Shown: positions 1 through 8,833, counted from the first letter of the stretch. The stretch is 64,000 nt of DNA from PALSA-911 sp963743035 (GCA_963743035.1 CAVUOB010000002.1:62001-126000), one strand, 5' to 3'. Made by a program: numbers and translations. The notes: generated from the letters alone by a model not told the origin.

Positions 1-1
1 G

Positions 2-64
2 CTGGTGCCAGGCCAGGAGCAGGCGATCGAGGACTGGGCGCGGATCAAGCGGGAATTCGACTGA
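2..64 (+). CDS. 3' end of an upstream gene (partial)
   Basis: Twenty sense codons and a TGA stop are open from the left edge, ending in the peptide EDWARIKREFD. The stop lies 30 bases before the monooxygenase start, so the two are probably cotranscribed. The fragment is too short to assign a family. Confidence 0.45.
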   Translation: MVPGQEQAIEDWARIKREFD

Positions 65-94
65 AGGACCCGATCATAGGGAAGGAACATCGCC

Positions 95-1402
95 ATGAGA
101 TTTGGACTGCTCTACGAACTCCAGCTGCCCCGGCCCTGGCTCGCCACGTCGGAGCACCGGATGTTCCAGGATGCGCTGGCCGAGGTCGAGGTCGCGGATC
201 GTCTGGGCTACGACTACATCTGGGCCAACGAGCATCACTTCCTGGAGGAATACTCGCACAACTCCGCGCCCGAGGTGTTCCTGGCCGCCTGTGCCGCCCG
301 CACGCGCGCCATTCATGTCGGCCATGCCGTGGTGCTGTCGCCGCCCGGCTATAATGCCCCGGCGCGGGTGGCCGAACGCATCGCCACGCTGGATCTTATC
401 TCCAGCGGCCGGGTGGAATGGGGCACCGGCCAATCGGCGTCGCGCACCGAGCTGGAAGGGTTCGGGGTCGAGCTTGCGCAGAAGAAGGCGATGTGGGCCG
501 AGGCCACCGAGCAGACCGCGAACATGCTGGCGATGGACCCCTATCCCGGCTTCGAGGGCCAGTTCTTCTCGATGCCCTGCCGCAACGTGGTGCCGAAGCC
601 GTTGCAGAAGCCGCATCCGCCGATCTGGGTCGCCTGTTCCTCGCGCGAGACCATCCACGCTGCGGCCCGCGCCGGCATCGGCGCGCTGGCCTTCGCCTTC
701 ATCGACCCTGCCGAGGCGGCGCATTGGGCGAGCGAGTACTACGCCATCATCAAGTCCGAGGAATGCGTGCCTATCGGCCATTCGGTGAACGCCAATATCG
801 CCATGGTGACCGGTTTCTCCTGTCATCACGACGAGGAGGAGGCGAAGGCGCGCGGGCTGGAGGCATTCCAGTTCTTCGGCTACGCGCTCGGCCATTATTA
901 CGCCTACGGCCAGCACCGCCCGGGCGTGACCAATGTGTGGGAGCGCTTCGAGAAGGCGCGGGCCGAGCTGCCCAAGGTCGCCGAGGGCAACGGCATCGGC
1001 ACGCCGGCGCAGCTGCTCGAGCGCATGCGGCGCTACGAGGAGGCCGGGATGGACCAGGTGATTTTCATCCAGCAGGCCGGGCGCAACAGGCACGAGCACA
1101 TCATCGACAGCCTGGAACTGTTCGCCCGGGAAGTGATGCCGCAGCTGAAGCAGGACCAGGCCGCGCGGGATGCCCGCAAGGCAGCCGAGCTGGCGTCCTA
1201 TATCGCGGCGGCCCTGGCGCGCAAGCAGTGGATGGCGCCGATGGATCCCGACGCCGTGCCGGTGATACCCGCCTATGGCCGATCGGTGGTGGCCAGCGAC
1301 GGCATCATCCAGAAGGACAAGTTCAAGCGCGGGCCCGCGGCCGGGTTCGAGGTGCCGACGGAGGATTTGGCGGAGAAGGCCGACGCGGCCGGGAACGACT
1401 GA
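95..1402 (+). CDS. LLM-class flavin-dependent monooxygenase (luciferase-like)
   Basis: Predicted 435-residue TIM-barrel flavoprotein of the bacterial luciferase-like family, which uses reduced flavin and O2 to oxidise an organic substrate. The N-terminus MRFGLLYELQLPRPW, the segment YIWANEHHFLEEY near residue 45 and the barrel segment HVGHAVVLSPPGYNAP are typical. It is longer than the usual 330-370 residues because of a polar C-terminal extension of about 60 residues. AGGGAAGGAACATCGCC precedes the ATG, supporting the start. It follows a partial gene closely and ends at a strong hairpin shared with the convergent acyl-CoA dehydrogenase. The substrate cannot be told; alkanal, sulfonate or ring oxygenation are all possible. 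Confidence 0.9.
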   Translation: MRFGLLYELQLPRPWLATSEHRMFQDALAEVEVADRLGYDYIWANEHHFLEEYSHNSAPEVFLAACAARTRAIHVGHAVVLSPPGYNAPARVAERIATLDLISSGRVEWGTGQSASRTELEGFGVELAQKKAMWAEATEQTANMLAMDPYPGFEGQFFSMPCRNVVPKPLQKPHPPIWVACSSRETIHAAARAGIGALAFAFIDPAEAAHWASEYYAIIKSEECVPIGHSVNANIAMVTGFSCHHDEEEAKARGLEAFQFFGYALGHYYAYGQHRPGVTNVWERFEKARAELPKVAEGNGIGTPAQLLERMRRYEEAGMDQVIFIQQAGRNRHEHIIDSLELFAREVMPQLKQDQAARDARKAAELASYIAAALARKQWMAPMDPDAVPVIPAYGRSVVASDGIIQKDKFKRGPAAGFEVPTEDLAEKADAAGND

Positions 1403-1405
1403 TCC

Positions 1406-1440
1406 GCCAGGCCGGGGGGATGCAGTCCCCCCGGCCTGGC
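1406..1440. terminator. Bidirectional terminator hairpin between convergent genes
   Basis: A perfect inverted repeat has arms GCCAGGCCGGGGGGA and TCCCCCCGGCCTGGC with a 5-base loop (TGCAG). It begins four bases after the monooxygenase stop and ends four bases before the stop of the convergent acyl-CoA dehydrogenase. There is no T-run on either side, so it is a stable stem without a classic U-tract. Confidence 0.8.
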
Positions 1441-1444
1441 CGCT

Positions 1445-2677
1445 TCAGCGCGCCCCGGTCGGTACGTCCCGGAACGGCATGCCCTTGTCCGCCCGCATGT
1501 CGGCGGGCAATCCAAGCACCCTTTCGGCAATGATATTGCGCAGAATCTCGTCGGTGCCGCCGGCGATGCGCATGGCCGGGGCATACAGCAGCGCCTCCTC
1601 GAACAATCCCTGCAGCGGCATCTGAGGACCCATCTCGGCGCCGGACGCGCCCAGCAGATCCAGGCCGTAGGCGGCGATATCCTGCAGCTTGCTGGCGCTG
1701 ACCAGCTTGCCGATCGAGGATTCCGGGCCCGGCGTCTGGCCCCGCGACAGCGAGGTCATGGCACGGAATTTCGTGAACCGTAGGCCCTGGCTGCGCACAT
1801 AGAACTCCGCCAGCCTCTCCTTCACCGCCGGATTGTCGATGGCGGGGCCGTCCTCGAGTTCCACGGCGCGCGCGACCTCCAGCAACTCCTCGAAATCCGG
1901 CCCGGGGTTTTCGCCGGCGGCATAGCGCTCGTTCATCAGCGTGGTGATGGCCACACGCCAGCCGGCGCCGACCGGGCCGAGGCGCTGGCTGTCGGGGATG
2001 CGGACGTCGTTGAAATACACCTCGTTGAAATGCGAGCTGCCGGACATCTGCTTGATCGGGCGGATCTCCACGCCGGGCGTGCGCATGTCCAGAAAGAAGA
2101 AGGTCAGGCCTTCATGTTTGGGCACGTCTGGATTGGTCCGGGTGACGATGATACCCCAGTCGCAGTAATGCGCGCCGGAGGTCCAGATCTTCTGGCCGTT
2201 GATCACCCAGTCATCGCCGTCCTTGACCGCCCGTGTGCGCAGCGCACCAAGGTCCGATCCGCCGGCCGGTTCGGAGAATAGCTGGCACCAGAGCTCGTCC
2301 GCCTTCAGCGCCGCGGGCGCGTAGCGGTCGCGCTGCTCCGGCGTGCCCCAGGTGCAGATCGTCGGCAGGCACATGCCGAGGCCGATGGTGAAGATGCCGG
2401 CCAGGGTCTTGTACTGGGCCTCCTCCTGGTTGAAGATCACCTGCTGGATCTGCGTGCCGCCCTGGCCGCCCCATTCCTTCGGCCAGGAGATGCCGGCGAA
2501 GCCGGCGTCGTATTTGGCGCGCTGGTAGGCGCGGGCGGAGGCGATGGCGTCCGGCGTGTCCTGGCCGCGCCGGTAGCCGGCGACCTCGCCAGGCTTGCGG
2601 CGCGGCACCGTCCGGTCCAGGAATTCGCGCGTGCGGGCGCGGAACTCGGCTTCTTCCAGGCTGTCGTTGAAGTCCAT
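1445..2677 (-). CDS. Acyl-CoA dehydrogenase, large-type subunit
   Basis: 410-residue FAD flavoprotein that introduces a 2,3-double bond into an acyl-CoA. The N-terminal helical domain, the middle-domain motif LFSEPAGGSDLGALRTRAV and the C-terminal GGTDEILRNIIAERVLGLP are all visible. GGGGAGCACCGAC lies before the ATG. It is the last gene of the leftward operon, 21 bases after a second, shorter acyl-CoA dehydrogenase. Such adjacent long/short pairs often form heteromeric dehydrogenases for branched or bulky acyl-CoAs (FadE28-FadE29 type, family knowledge). The substrate is not known. Confidence 0.93.
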   Translation of the reverse strand: MDFNDSLEEAEFRARTREFLDRTVPRRKPGEVAGYRRGQDTPDAIASARAYQRAKYDAGFAGISWPKEWGGQGGTQIQQVIFNQEEAQYKTLAGIFTIGLGMCLPTICTWGTPEQRDRYAPAALKADELWCQLFSEPAGGSDLGALRTRAVKDGDDWVINGQKIWTSGAHYCDWGIIVTRTNPDVPKHEGLTFFFLDMRTPGVEIRPIKQMSGSSHFNEVYFNDVRIPDSQRLGPVGAGWRVAITTLMNERYAAGENPGPDFEELLEVARAVELEDGPAIDNPAVKERLAEFYVRSQGLRFTKFRAMTSLSRGQTPGPESSIGKLVSASKLQDIAAYGLDLLGASGAEMGPQMPLQGLFEEALLYAPAMRIAGGTDEILRNIIAERVLGLPADMRADKGMPFRDVPTGAR

Positions 2678-2698
2678 GTCGGTGCTCCCCGTGATCGG

Positions 2699-3826
2699 TT
2701 ATGCCGCCGCCGAGGCGGGGGCGTTGCGGGTTTTCAGCTCGTCGACCAGCCGCAGCTTCCACTCGCGAGCGGAGCCGAGCGCCAGGCCCAGCAGCCTGGC
2801 GCGGCGGTAGTACATGTGGCAGTCGAACTGCCAGGTGAAGCCCATGCCGCCATGGGTCTGGATGTTCTCCTTCGTGGCCTGCCAGCCGGCGTCGGTGGCG
2901 GCGACGCGGGACAGCGCCGCGGCGACCGGCAGTTCATTGGCATCCGTATGCAGCGCCCAGGCGCCGTAATAGGCGTTCGAACGCGCCAGCTGCACCGCGA
3001 CATAGACATCCGCCAGCTTGTGCTTGATCGCCTGGAAAGATCCGATCGGCCGCCCGAAGGCGTAGCGGTCCTTGGCATAGGCGACGGCCATGTCCAGCGC
3101 GGCCTGCGCGCCGCCCACCTGCTCGAACGCCATCATCACCGCGGCGCGGTCCAGCAGATGGCGCACGGCGTCCGCACCCTCCGATCCCGCCAGCGTATCG
3201 GCGGGCGCGGCCGTGAAGGCGATCCGGGCATGCGAGCGGGTGGGATCGAAGGTATCCACCTTGCTGCGGACAACCCCGGGGCCCTGGAGGTCCACGACAT
3301 GCAGGCACGGCGCCTGGCCGGAAGCGCGCACCGCGACCACGGCGATATCGGCCACGTCGCCATCCGCCACCGGGGATTTGGTGCCGGTCAGCCTGCCGTC
3401 GGCGATCATGGCCTCCAGCCGCCTGGGATCGCTGGCGCCGGGACGTTCGGCGAAGGCGAAGCTGCCGATCGCCTCGCCGCTCGCCAGTTTCGGCAGATAT
3501 CTTTCCTTCTGGGCGTTCGAGCCGAACAGCGCGATCGCCTCCGACGCCAGATAGACCGACGAGGAGAACGGCACCGGCGCGATGGCGTAGCCGAGTTCCT
3601 CGGCCAGCACGCAGACCGCAAGATGCCCGAGTCCGCCGCCGCCATATTCTTCCGGCACCGCCGCGCCGACCCAGCCGAGATCGGCCATTTCCTGCCACAG
3701 GCCGCGATGGAACGGCTCCGTGCCATCGAGGATGCCGCGCGGCACGCTGGTCGGGCAGCGATCAGCCAGGAATTTCTTGGCCTGCTCGCGCAGTTCCTTC
3801 ATCTCGTCGGGGAAGTCGAAGTTCAT
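2699..3826 (-). CDS. Acyl-CoA dehydrogenase, small-type subunit
   Basis: 375-residue acyl-CoA dehydrogenase family protein. The N-terminal domain (WQEMADLGWVGAAVPEEYGG) and the middle domain are clear, and the C-terminal domain keeps YAFGRPIGSFQAIKHKLAD and QTHGGMGFTWQFDCHMYYR. The segment where most family members carry the C-terminal catalytic glutamate (Y-E-G) reads RARLLGLALGSAREW, so that residue seems missing. This fits a partner subunit in a hetero-oligomer with the downstream 410-residue paralogue. It starts 36 bases after the crotonase stop in the same operon. Confidence 0.92.
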   Translation of the reverse strand: MNFDFPDEMKELREQAKKFLADRCPTSVPRGILDGTEPFHRGLWQEMADLGWVGAAVPEEYGGGGLGHLAVCVLAEELGYAIAPVPFSSSVYLASEAIALFGSNAQKERYLPKLASGEAIGSFAFAERPGASDPRRLEAMIADGRLTGTKSPVADGDVADIAVVAVRASGQAPCLHVVDLQGPGVVRSKVDTFDPTRSHARIAFTAAPADTLAGSEGADAVRHLLDRAAVMMAFEQVGGAQAALDMAVAYAKDRYAFGRPIGSFQAIKHKLADVYVAVQLARSNAYYGAWALHTDANELPVAAALSRVAATDAGWQATKENIQTHGGMGFTWQFDCHMYYRRARLLGLALGSAREWKLRLVDELKTRNAPASAAA

Positions 3827-3862
3827 CGGGACGTCCTCATGTTTTCCGTTCTGATCGGCCGG

Positions 3863-4672
3863 CTATCTGCCCTGGAAGGCGGGCCGCCGCTTTTCCATGA
3901 AGGCACGGCGGCCTTCGACGAAATCCTGGCTGTCGAAGCATTCCTTGACCAGCTGGTTGCAGTAGTCGATGTCCGCGGCCGGGGACGCCTTCACCAGCTC
4001 CGCCACCGTGCGCTTCAGCGCGTTGATGGTCATCGGCGCATTGTCGGCGATCGTTGCGCAATAGCCGCGCACATAGTCTTCCAGCTCGGCCTTGGGCACG
4101 ACGCGGTTCACCAGGCCCATCACTTGCGCCTCGGCGGCGGTGAAGTGGCGCGCGGTGAAGAAGATTTCCTTGGTGAAGGACGGCCCGACCAGGTCCATCA
4201 GCTTCTTCACGCCCACCGGTCCGTAGCCGAGACCGAGGCGCACCGCCGGCACGCCGAACTTGCCGTCATCGGCGGTGATGCGCATGTCGCAGCCGACCGC
4301 GATGCCGACGCCGCCGCCGATGCAGAAGCCGTGGATCATGGCGATGGTCGGCTTGCTGCATTCCGCGATGCGCTTGCCCGCGCCTTCGGTCAGGCCTTCG
4401 TAGGTGACATTGGCCTCCGCCGAGGAGCGGGTCTTCTCGAATTCCGAGATATCCGCGCCGGAGACGAAGGCCGTCTCGCCCATGCCCCGCAGCACGACGA
4501 CGCGCACCTGCGGATCTTGCTCGAACGCATCGATGATCCCGGGCACCGCCGCCCACATGTCGGTGGAGCACGCGTTGCGCCGGGCCGGGTTGTTGAAGAT
4601 CAGCCAGCCGATCGGTCCCTCGATCTTGGCGATCATGCGGTCGGTGTTCAGGCTCAGCGTGCGATCGGTCAT
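3863..4672 (-). CDS. Crotonase-family (enoyl-CoA hydratase/isomerase-like) protein lacking both canonical glutamates
   Basis: 269-residue crotonase fold protein with the oxyanion-hole segments SGADISEFEK (about residues 71-80) and GFCIGGGVGIAVGCD (115-129). In classical enoyl-CoA hydratase two glutamates act (Glu144 and Glu164 of the rat enzyme). By eye alignment they correspond here to Gly123 in GGGVGIA and Ala143 in FGVPAVRLG. It is therefore unlikely to be a standard hydratase; isomerase, thioesterase or decarboxylase activity is possible. Its ATG overlaps the stop of the upstream ABC ATPase (ATGA), so the genes are translationally coupled. Inferred role: processing of the CoA ester of the imported compound. 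Confidence 0.88.
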   Translation of the reverse strand: MTDRTLSLNTDRMIAKIEGPIGWLIFNNPARRNACSTDMWAAVPGIIDAFEQDPQVRVVVLRGMGETAFVSGADISEFEKTRSSAEANVTYEGLTEGAGKRIAECSKPTIAMIHGFCIGGGVGIAVGCDMRITADDGKFGVPAVRLGLGYGPVGVKKLMDLVGPSFTKEIFFTARHFTAAEAQVMGLVNRVVPKAELEDYVRGYCATIADNAPMTINALKRTVAELVKASPAADIDYCNQLVKECFDSQDFVEGRRAFMEKRRPAFQGR

Positions 4673-5760
4673 CTGTCGGGTTCCTGTGGGTTGGGTATAT
4701 GGGCGATGCGCCGCGGGTCGATCTCCGCCCAGACGCGCGTGCCGATGTCGTGAATATCCAGCGGCGGCGCCGCGGCGCGCAAGCGGATATCCGAATTGTC
4801 CGGCTGGATCACGTAATCCCAGTATTCCCCGAGATAGGCGCGCTCGACGATCCGGCCCGCGAGGAACCAGGCGCCGGAGGTGTCGGTGGGGGCGTTGCGG
4901 TGCAGGGCCACGTTCTGCGGGCGCACGGAGAAGGTTACGTGTCCGGCCAGGCCCGCGGCTTCCGGAAACAGCCCGGCCGTGGCGGTAAATCCGGGAAAGG
5001 CAATCGTGCCGCCGTCCACCCGGCCCTCCAGAAAATTCGTCCGCCCGATGAAGCCGGCGACGAAGCGCGATTTTGGCCGGTTGTACAGCGAGACCGGATC
5101 GTCCACCTGCTCGATCCTGCCCTGGTTCATCACCACGATGCGGTCGGACGTCACCATCGCCTCGGACTGGTCGTGCGTGACATAGACCGTGGTGATCCTG
5201 AACTCGTCATGCAGGCGGCGGATCTCGCTGCGCATCTCCTCGCGCAGATTGGCATCCAGATTGGACAGTGGCTCGTCCAGCAGCAGCACGTCCGGCTCGA
5301 TGACGATAGACCGCGCCAGCGCCACGCGCTGCTGCTGGCCGCCGGACAGCTCCGCCGGATAGCGGTCGCGCAGATGCGCCAGCTGGACCACGGCCAGGAT
5401 TTTTTCCACCCGGCGCTTCAGCTCCGAGCCCGGCATCTTCCGGAGCTTCAGACCGAAGGCGACGTTCTCGCCCACGGTCATGTTCGGCCAGATCGCGTAG
5501 CTCTGGAAGATCATCGACATGCCGCGCTTTTCCGGCGGCTGCGAATGGCCGGGGGAGGACAGCACCACGCCGTTCACCGCGATCGTGCCCGCGCTGGGGC
5601 GCATGAAGCCGGCGATCATGCGCAGAGTGGTGGTCTTGCCGCAGCCGCTGGGGCCGAGCAGGGACACGAATTCGCCCTGGCCGATGGACAGGTTCACGTC
5701 CTGCACCGCCGCGAAATTGCCGAAGGATTTGCCGAGGCCGGCCAGAACCAGCTTGCTCAA
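4669..5760 (-). CDS. ABC transporter ATP-binding protein (Fe3+/spermidine/AEP type)
   Basis: 363-residue ATPase that powers the adjacent permease. Walker A GPSGCGKTTT, signature LSGGQQQRVALARS, Walker B VLLLDEPLSNLD and the H-loop YVTHDQSEA are all present. The C-terminal 120 residues form a TOBE-like domain (SVRPQNVAL). The chosen start is a TTG at 5760 that overlaps the permease stop as TTGA; the frame is open further upstream, but that part is antiparallel noise inside the permease. It overlaps the crotonase start by four bases. Confidence 0.9.
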   Translation of the reverse strand: MSKLVLAGLGKSFGNFAAVQDVNLSIGQGEFVSLLGPSGCGKTTTLRMIAGFMRPSAGTIAVNGVVLSSPGHSQPPEKRGMSMIFQSYAIWPNMTVGENVAFGLKLRKMPGSELKRRVEKILAVVQLAHLRDRYPAELSGGQQQRVALARSIVIEPDVLLLDEPLSNLDANLREEMRSEIRRLHDEFRITTVYVTHDQSEAMVTSDRIVVMNQGRIEQVDDPVSLYNRPKSRFVAGFIGRTNFLEGRVDGGTIAFPGFTATAGLFPEAAGLAGHVTFSVRPQNVALHRNAPTDTSGAWFLAGRIVERAYLGEYWDYVIQPDNSDIRLRAAAPPLDIHDIGTRVWAEIDPRRIAHIPNPQEPDR

Positions 5761-7517
5761 TTGCGTTCCCGCCTCAACATGAAATCTCCCCCCAGCAGCC
5801 GATAGCCGATCCCGACGATCACCACGGTCGCCACCAGCAGCATGAAGCCGAGGGCGGCGAGCTGCTCGAAATTCCCCTCCTCGGACAGGTCCAGCAGCAT
5901 CACCGACATCGTGCGCGTCTTTGGCCCATACAGGAACATGGCGGTCGACAGTTCCCGCGTCGCCGGAATGAACACCAGCAGCCAGGCGCCGATCAGGCTG
6001 TTCTTCATCAGCGGCACCAGGACCTTGCGCGCCGCCAGGAACCTTCCGCCGCCGAGGATGCGCACGGCATCCTCCATCTCCGGGTTGATCGAGCGTATCG
6101 CCGCGGTGGCGTTGGCGAAGCCGATCGGCAGGAAGCGCGTGGTGAAGGCCAGGATCAGGATCAAGGACGTGCCGTACAGCGCGAAAGGCGGCGGCGCATA
6201 GGCCGCATAGAAGGCGATCGCCAGCACGATGCCGGGAACCACGAACGGCGCCATGCACAGGAAGCTGAGCACCCCCGCGAAGGGCAGCAGCCGGCGCGCG
6301 ACGATATAGGCGATCGACAGCGACAGCCCGAGCACGAGGAACGCCGCGCTGCCGGCATACAGAAAACTGTTCAGCACGGAGCGGCCGGCGGTCTCATGGT
6401 CGAACAGCAGATAGGTGAAATTATGCAGGGTGAGGTTGTCCAGGCTCCAGCCGCGGCCCCAGGCCTTTGCCAGGGCCGCCTGCGACAGCGCCGCGTAGGG
6501 CATCAGCACCGCGAACGACAGCACCATCCCGCAGTAGCCGAACAGCGGCCAGCGCCAGAACCCGAGCGCGATCGGCCGGCGCTCACCGCCCTTGCCGGTG
6601 AGTGCCACGAAGCCGCGCCGGCGGGTGAGCTGGCGCTGCACCAGGAACAGCACGACGGTGATCAGCAGCAGCGGCACCGCATAGGCGGCCGCCACTTCCG
6701 AGCGGATCGGCGCGCTGAAGAATTGCAGCAGCTGCGTCGTCACCACGTTGAACCGGGCGGGAATGGCGATCAGCGCCGGGGAGCCGAACAGCGCGATGGT
6801 TTCCAGGAAGGTGACGATCACGCCGCCGAGGATCGCCGGCATCACCATCGGCAGCGTCACCCGCAGCATGGTTCGCAACGTGCCGGCGCCCAGGATGTTG
6901 GCCGCGTCCTCCATCTCCGAGGACACCACATCCAGCGCGGAGGAGGTGAAGATGAACAGATACGGAAAGGAATAGATCGCGATGATGAAGGCCAGGCCGG
7001 CGAAGGAGTAGATGTTGAACAATCCCTCCGCGGCGCCGGTCAGGGCGACATAGGCCCTGTTCAGCCATCCCGCGTTCGGTCCGGCGAGCAGGATCCAGCC
7101 GATCGCGCCGAGATAGGGCGGCGTGATGAAGGCGCCCAGCACGCACAGGCGGATCGCGCCCTTGCCCGGCATGTCCGTGCGCGACACCGCCCAGGCCATC
7201 GGCAGCGCGAACAGCAGGCACAGCCCGGTCACGCAGACGCCAAGCGACAGCGAATTCCACAGCGCCTGCACATAGCGCGGCCGGCCATAGGCGGTGACGT
7301 AGTTCTGCAGCGTGAACGCGCCGGTGTCGGCTGCCTCCAGGCTGGTCATCACCAGGCGCAGCAGCGGATTGACCACCAGGAAAGCGAGAATGGCCGCCAG
7401 CGCGACCCACAGCAGGATCAGCGGATCGAACCGCCCGCCAGCGCGCGGCAGCGCCGTGGTTATCGGCGCGGCCAGCCCGGGCTGCGCCCGTTCAACTGCC
7501 CCCCGTTCAACTGCCAA
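5757..7517 (-). CDS. ABC transporter permease, fused two-domain type
   Basis: 586-residue inner-membrane protein with about twelve hydrophobic segments and two binding-protein-dependent permease domains in tandem, as in FbpB/ThiP/PhnV-like importers. EAA-like loops are seen in both halves (EMEDAANILGAGTLRTMLRV and EMEDAVRILGGGRFLAARKV). The first start is a TTG that overlaps the end of the binding-protein gene by 11 bases. The first ten codons fall in a 15-bp direct duplication and read as the repeat AVERG/AVERA, so the exact start is uncertain. One polypeptide probably supplies both transmembrane halves. Confidence 0.9.
   Translation of the reverse strand: MAVERGAVERAQPGLAAPITTALPRAGGRFDPLILLWVALAAILAFLVVNPLLRLVMTSLEAADTGAFTLQNYVTAYGRPRYVQALWNSLSLGVCVTGLCLLFALPMAWAVSRTDMPGKGAIRLCVLGAFITPPYLGAIGWILLAGPNAGWLNRAYVALTGAAEGLFNIYSFAGLAFIIAIYSFPYLFIFTSSALDVVSSEMEDAANILGAGTLRTMLRVTLPMVMPAILGGVIVTFLETIALFGSPALIAIPARFNVVTTQLLQFFSAPIRSEVAAAYAVPLLLITVVLFLVQRQLTRRRGFVALTGKGGERRPIALGFWRWPLFGYCGMVLSFAVLMPYAALSQAALAKAWGRGWSLDNLTLHNFTYLLFDHETAGRSVLNSFLYAGSAAFLVLGLSLSIAYIVARRLLPFAGVLSFLCMAPFVVPGIVLAIAFYAAYAPPPFALYGTSLILILAFTTRFLPIGFANATAAIRSINPEMEDAVRILGGGRFLAARKVLVPLMKNSLIGAWLLVFIPATRELSTAMFLYGPKTRTMSVMLLDLSEEGNFEQLAALGFMLLVATVVIVGIGYRLLGGDFMLRRERN
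7486..7515. repeat. 15-bp tandem duplication at the binding-protein/permease junction
   Basis: Two adjacent copies of (G/C)CCCGTTCAACTGCC, 14 of 15 bases identical (7486-7500 and 7501-7515). On the minus strand each copy carries TTGA, and one of these is the binding-protein stop. The downstream reading frame stays open across both copies. Confidence 0.8.
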
Positions 7518-8547
7518 ATGTGTCGCGCCATTGCTCGATGACCTCCGGCACGCCCTTGGCGATCTGCTCCGTGGTCTGGGTGATCACCTTCACCTCCGCG
7601 ATCGGCTTGGCGCCGGGCTTGAGCGTGGCGCCGGCGCGCACGGGGTCGATGCGGTTATCCGCCAGGAACTGCGCGAATTCCTGGCTCAGCAGATATTCCA
7701 TGAACAGCCGCGCGGCGTTCGGATGCGGGGCGTTCGCCATGACCGCCGCCGGGCCGATGCAGAGGATCGAGCCGTCGGCCGGATAGACGGGCGCGATCGG
7801 GTTGCCCTTGTCGGCCGACAGCAGGACGCCGGACAGCGGCACGCAGCCGATCTTGCGCTCGCCGGCATTCATCATGGTGATCGGATCGAGCCCGGAGCGG
7901 CCGATCTGCGGGCGGTTCTTCGCCAGCTTCTCGAAATACTCCCAGCCATACAGCGTGCGCATTGCCAGCACCCACTGCCCGGTATAGCCGCTGAAGGCGG
8001 GGTGCCCGGTGGCGGCCTGGTTCTTCCATTGCGGGGCATAGAGATCCGGCCAGTTGGTCGGCGCGTCCGCCGCCGGCACCTTCTGGGTGTTGTAGCCGAG
8101 CACATGCAGCGTGGAGGTCGTGGGGTAGTAGTAGCCGTCCAGCCCCAGCCCCTGGAACGCGGGCGCGAGCCCGGCGGCGTTCTGCGGCACGTAATTCGCC
8201 AGCGCCTTCTTCGCCATCAGCGAGGGGTAGTGGGAAATGTCGGTGGAGCTGAACACGTCGCAATTCGCCACCGCGTTCTTCAGATCGTTCAGCAGCCGCT
8301 CATAGGCCACCTGGCCGGTGGTGCGCATGACCGTCACGGTCACGCCGGGATAGAGCGCGGTGAAGGCCTTGCCGACCCGTTCCGCGGTTTCCCCATCGAT
8401 CTGGGCGATATACCAGGTCAGGCCGCCTTCCTTGCGCGCGGCTTCGGCCAGCGCGGCCAGATCGGCGCGCACCGGGCGCGAGAAGGCGGAGACGGCGGAA
8501 ATGGCACCGAGCGCGACCGCCTGGCGCCGGGTAATGAGCTTGAACAT
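7507..8547 (-). CDS. ABC transporter periplasmic substrate-binding protein (Fe3+/AEP type)
   Basis: 346-residue extracellular binding protein. The signal begins MFKLITRRQAVALGAISAV, with an RR pair and hydrophobic stretch of Tat type, and cleavage is likely after SRPVRA. The mature part has the opening EAARKEGGLTWYIAQ and the segment VANCDVFSSTD typical of the iron/polyamine/aminoethylphosphonate cluster. ATG 8547 is preceded by AGGGAAACGGA; an in-frame TTG at 8580 would add 11 residues before the signal and is less likely. It heads the leftward operon. The ligand is not known; genes downstream suggest an organic acid rather than iron. Confidence 0.88.
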   Translation of the reverse strand: MFKLITRRQAVALGAISAVSAFSRPVRADLAALAEAARKEGGLTWYIAQIDGETAERVGKAFTALYPGVTVTVMRTTGQVAYERLLNDLKNAVANCDVFSSTDISHYPSLMAKKALANYVPQNAAGLAPAFQGLGLDGYYYPTTSTLHVLGYNTQKVPAADAPTNWPDLYAPQWKNQAATGHPAFSGYTGQWVLAMRTLYGWEYFEKLAKNRPQIGRSGLDPITMMNAGERKIGCVPLSGVLLSADKGNPIAPVYPADGSILCIGPAAVMANAPHPNAARLFMEYLLSQEFAQFLADNRIDPVRAGATLKPGAKPIAEVKVITQTTEQIAKGVPEVIEQWRDTFGS

Positions 8548-8568
8548 TCCGTTTCCCTGCATGCGGTT

Positions 8569-8607
8569 TCTTGCCGTCAAGTCTTGCCATCAAGTCTGGC
8601 CGACATC
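8569..8607. repeat. 13-bp tandem repeat upstream of the ABC operon
   Basis: Two near-identical 13-base units (TCTTGCCGTCAAG and TCTTGCCATCAAG, 8569-8594) are followed by a third degenerate one. Each unit holds the dyad CTTG-N4-CAAG on the minus strand, so they could be operator half-sites in the operon leader, or another junction duplication. Confidence 0.55.
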
Positions 8608-8778
8608 GCCCGGATTGACCAGACCTGACATGGCCGGACGGTTCCCGGGGGGAGGGGATTTCCGTTGCGGACAGGTTGCCGGATCATGGTCCGCGAATTG
8701 CGAACTCTTAACGGAAAACCGGCGGTCGGCGGCCGAATCATCGTTGCGATGCGCGCAGGAACTCTCGTTAAATCCGCT

Positions 8779-8799
8779 GCCCCGCGGTTGCGGCGGGGC
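8779..8799. other. GC hairpin in the cytochrome c leader
   Basis: The arms GCCCCGC and GCGGGGC enclose a 7-base loop, 35 bases before the cytochrome start. The hairpin lies in the 286-base divergent region between the ABC operon and the cytochrome gene; no convincing promoter was recognised there. Confidence 0.35.
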
Positions 8800-8833
8800 C
8801 AGGAAAAACAGCAGAACGATCAGGGAGATCAGG

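Noticed and set aside
2816..4753. 645-codon plus-strand open frame opposite the acyl-CoA dehydrogenase and crotonase genes
   Set aside because: Shadow frame without homology; the minus-strand genes have complete motifs, starts and ribosome sites.
7507..8547. Assignment of the ABC system as iron(III) importer
   Set aside because: The family also includes polyamine, thiamine and aminoethylphosphonate importers, and the operon partners are CoA-catabolic genes without iron functions.
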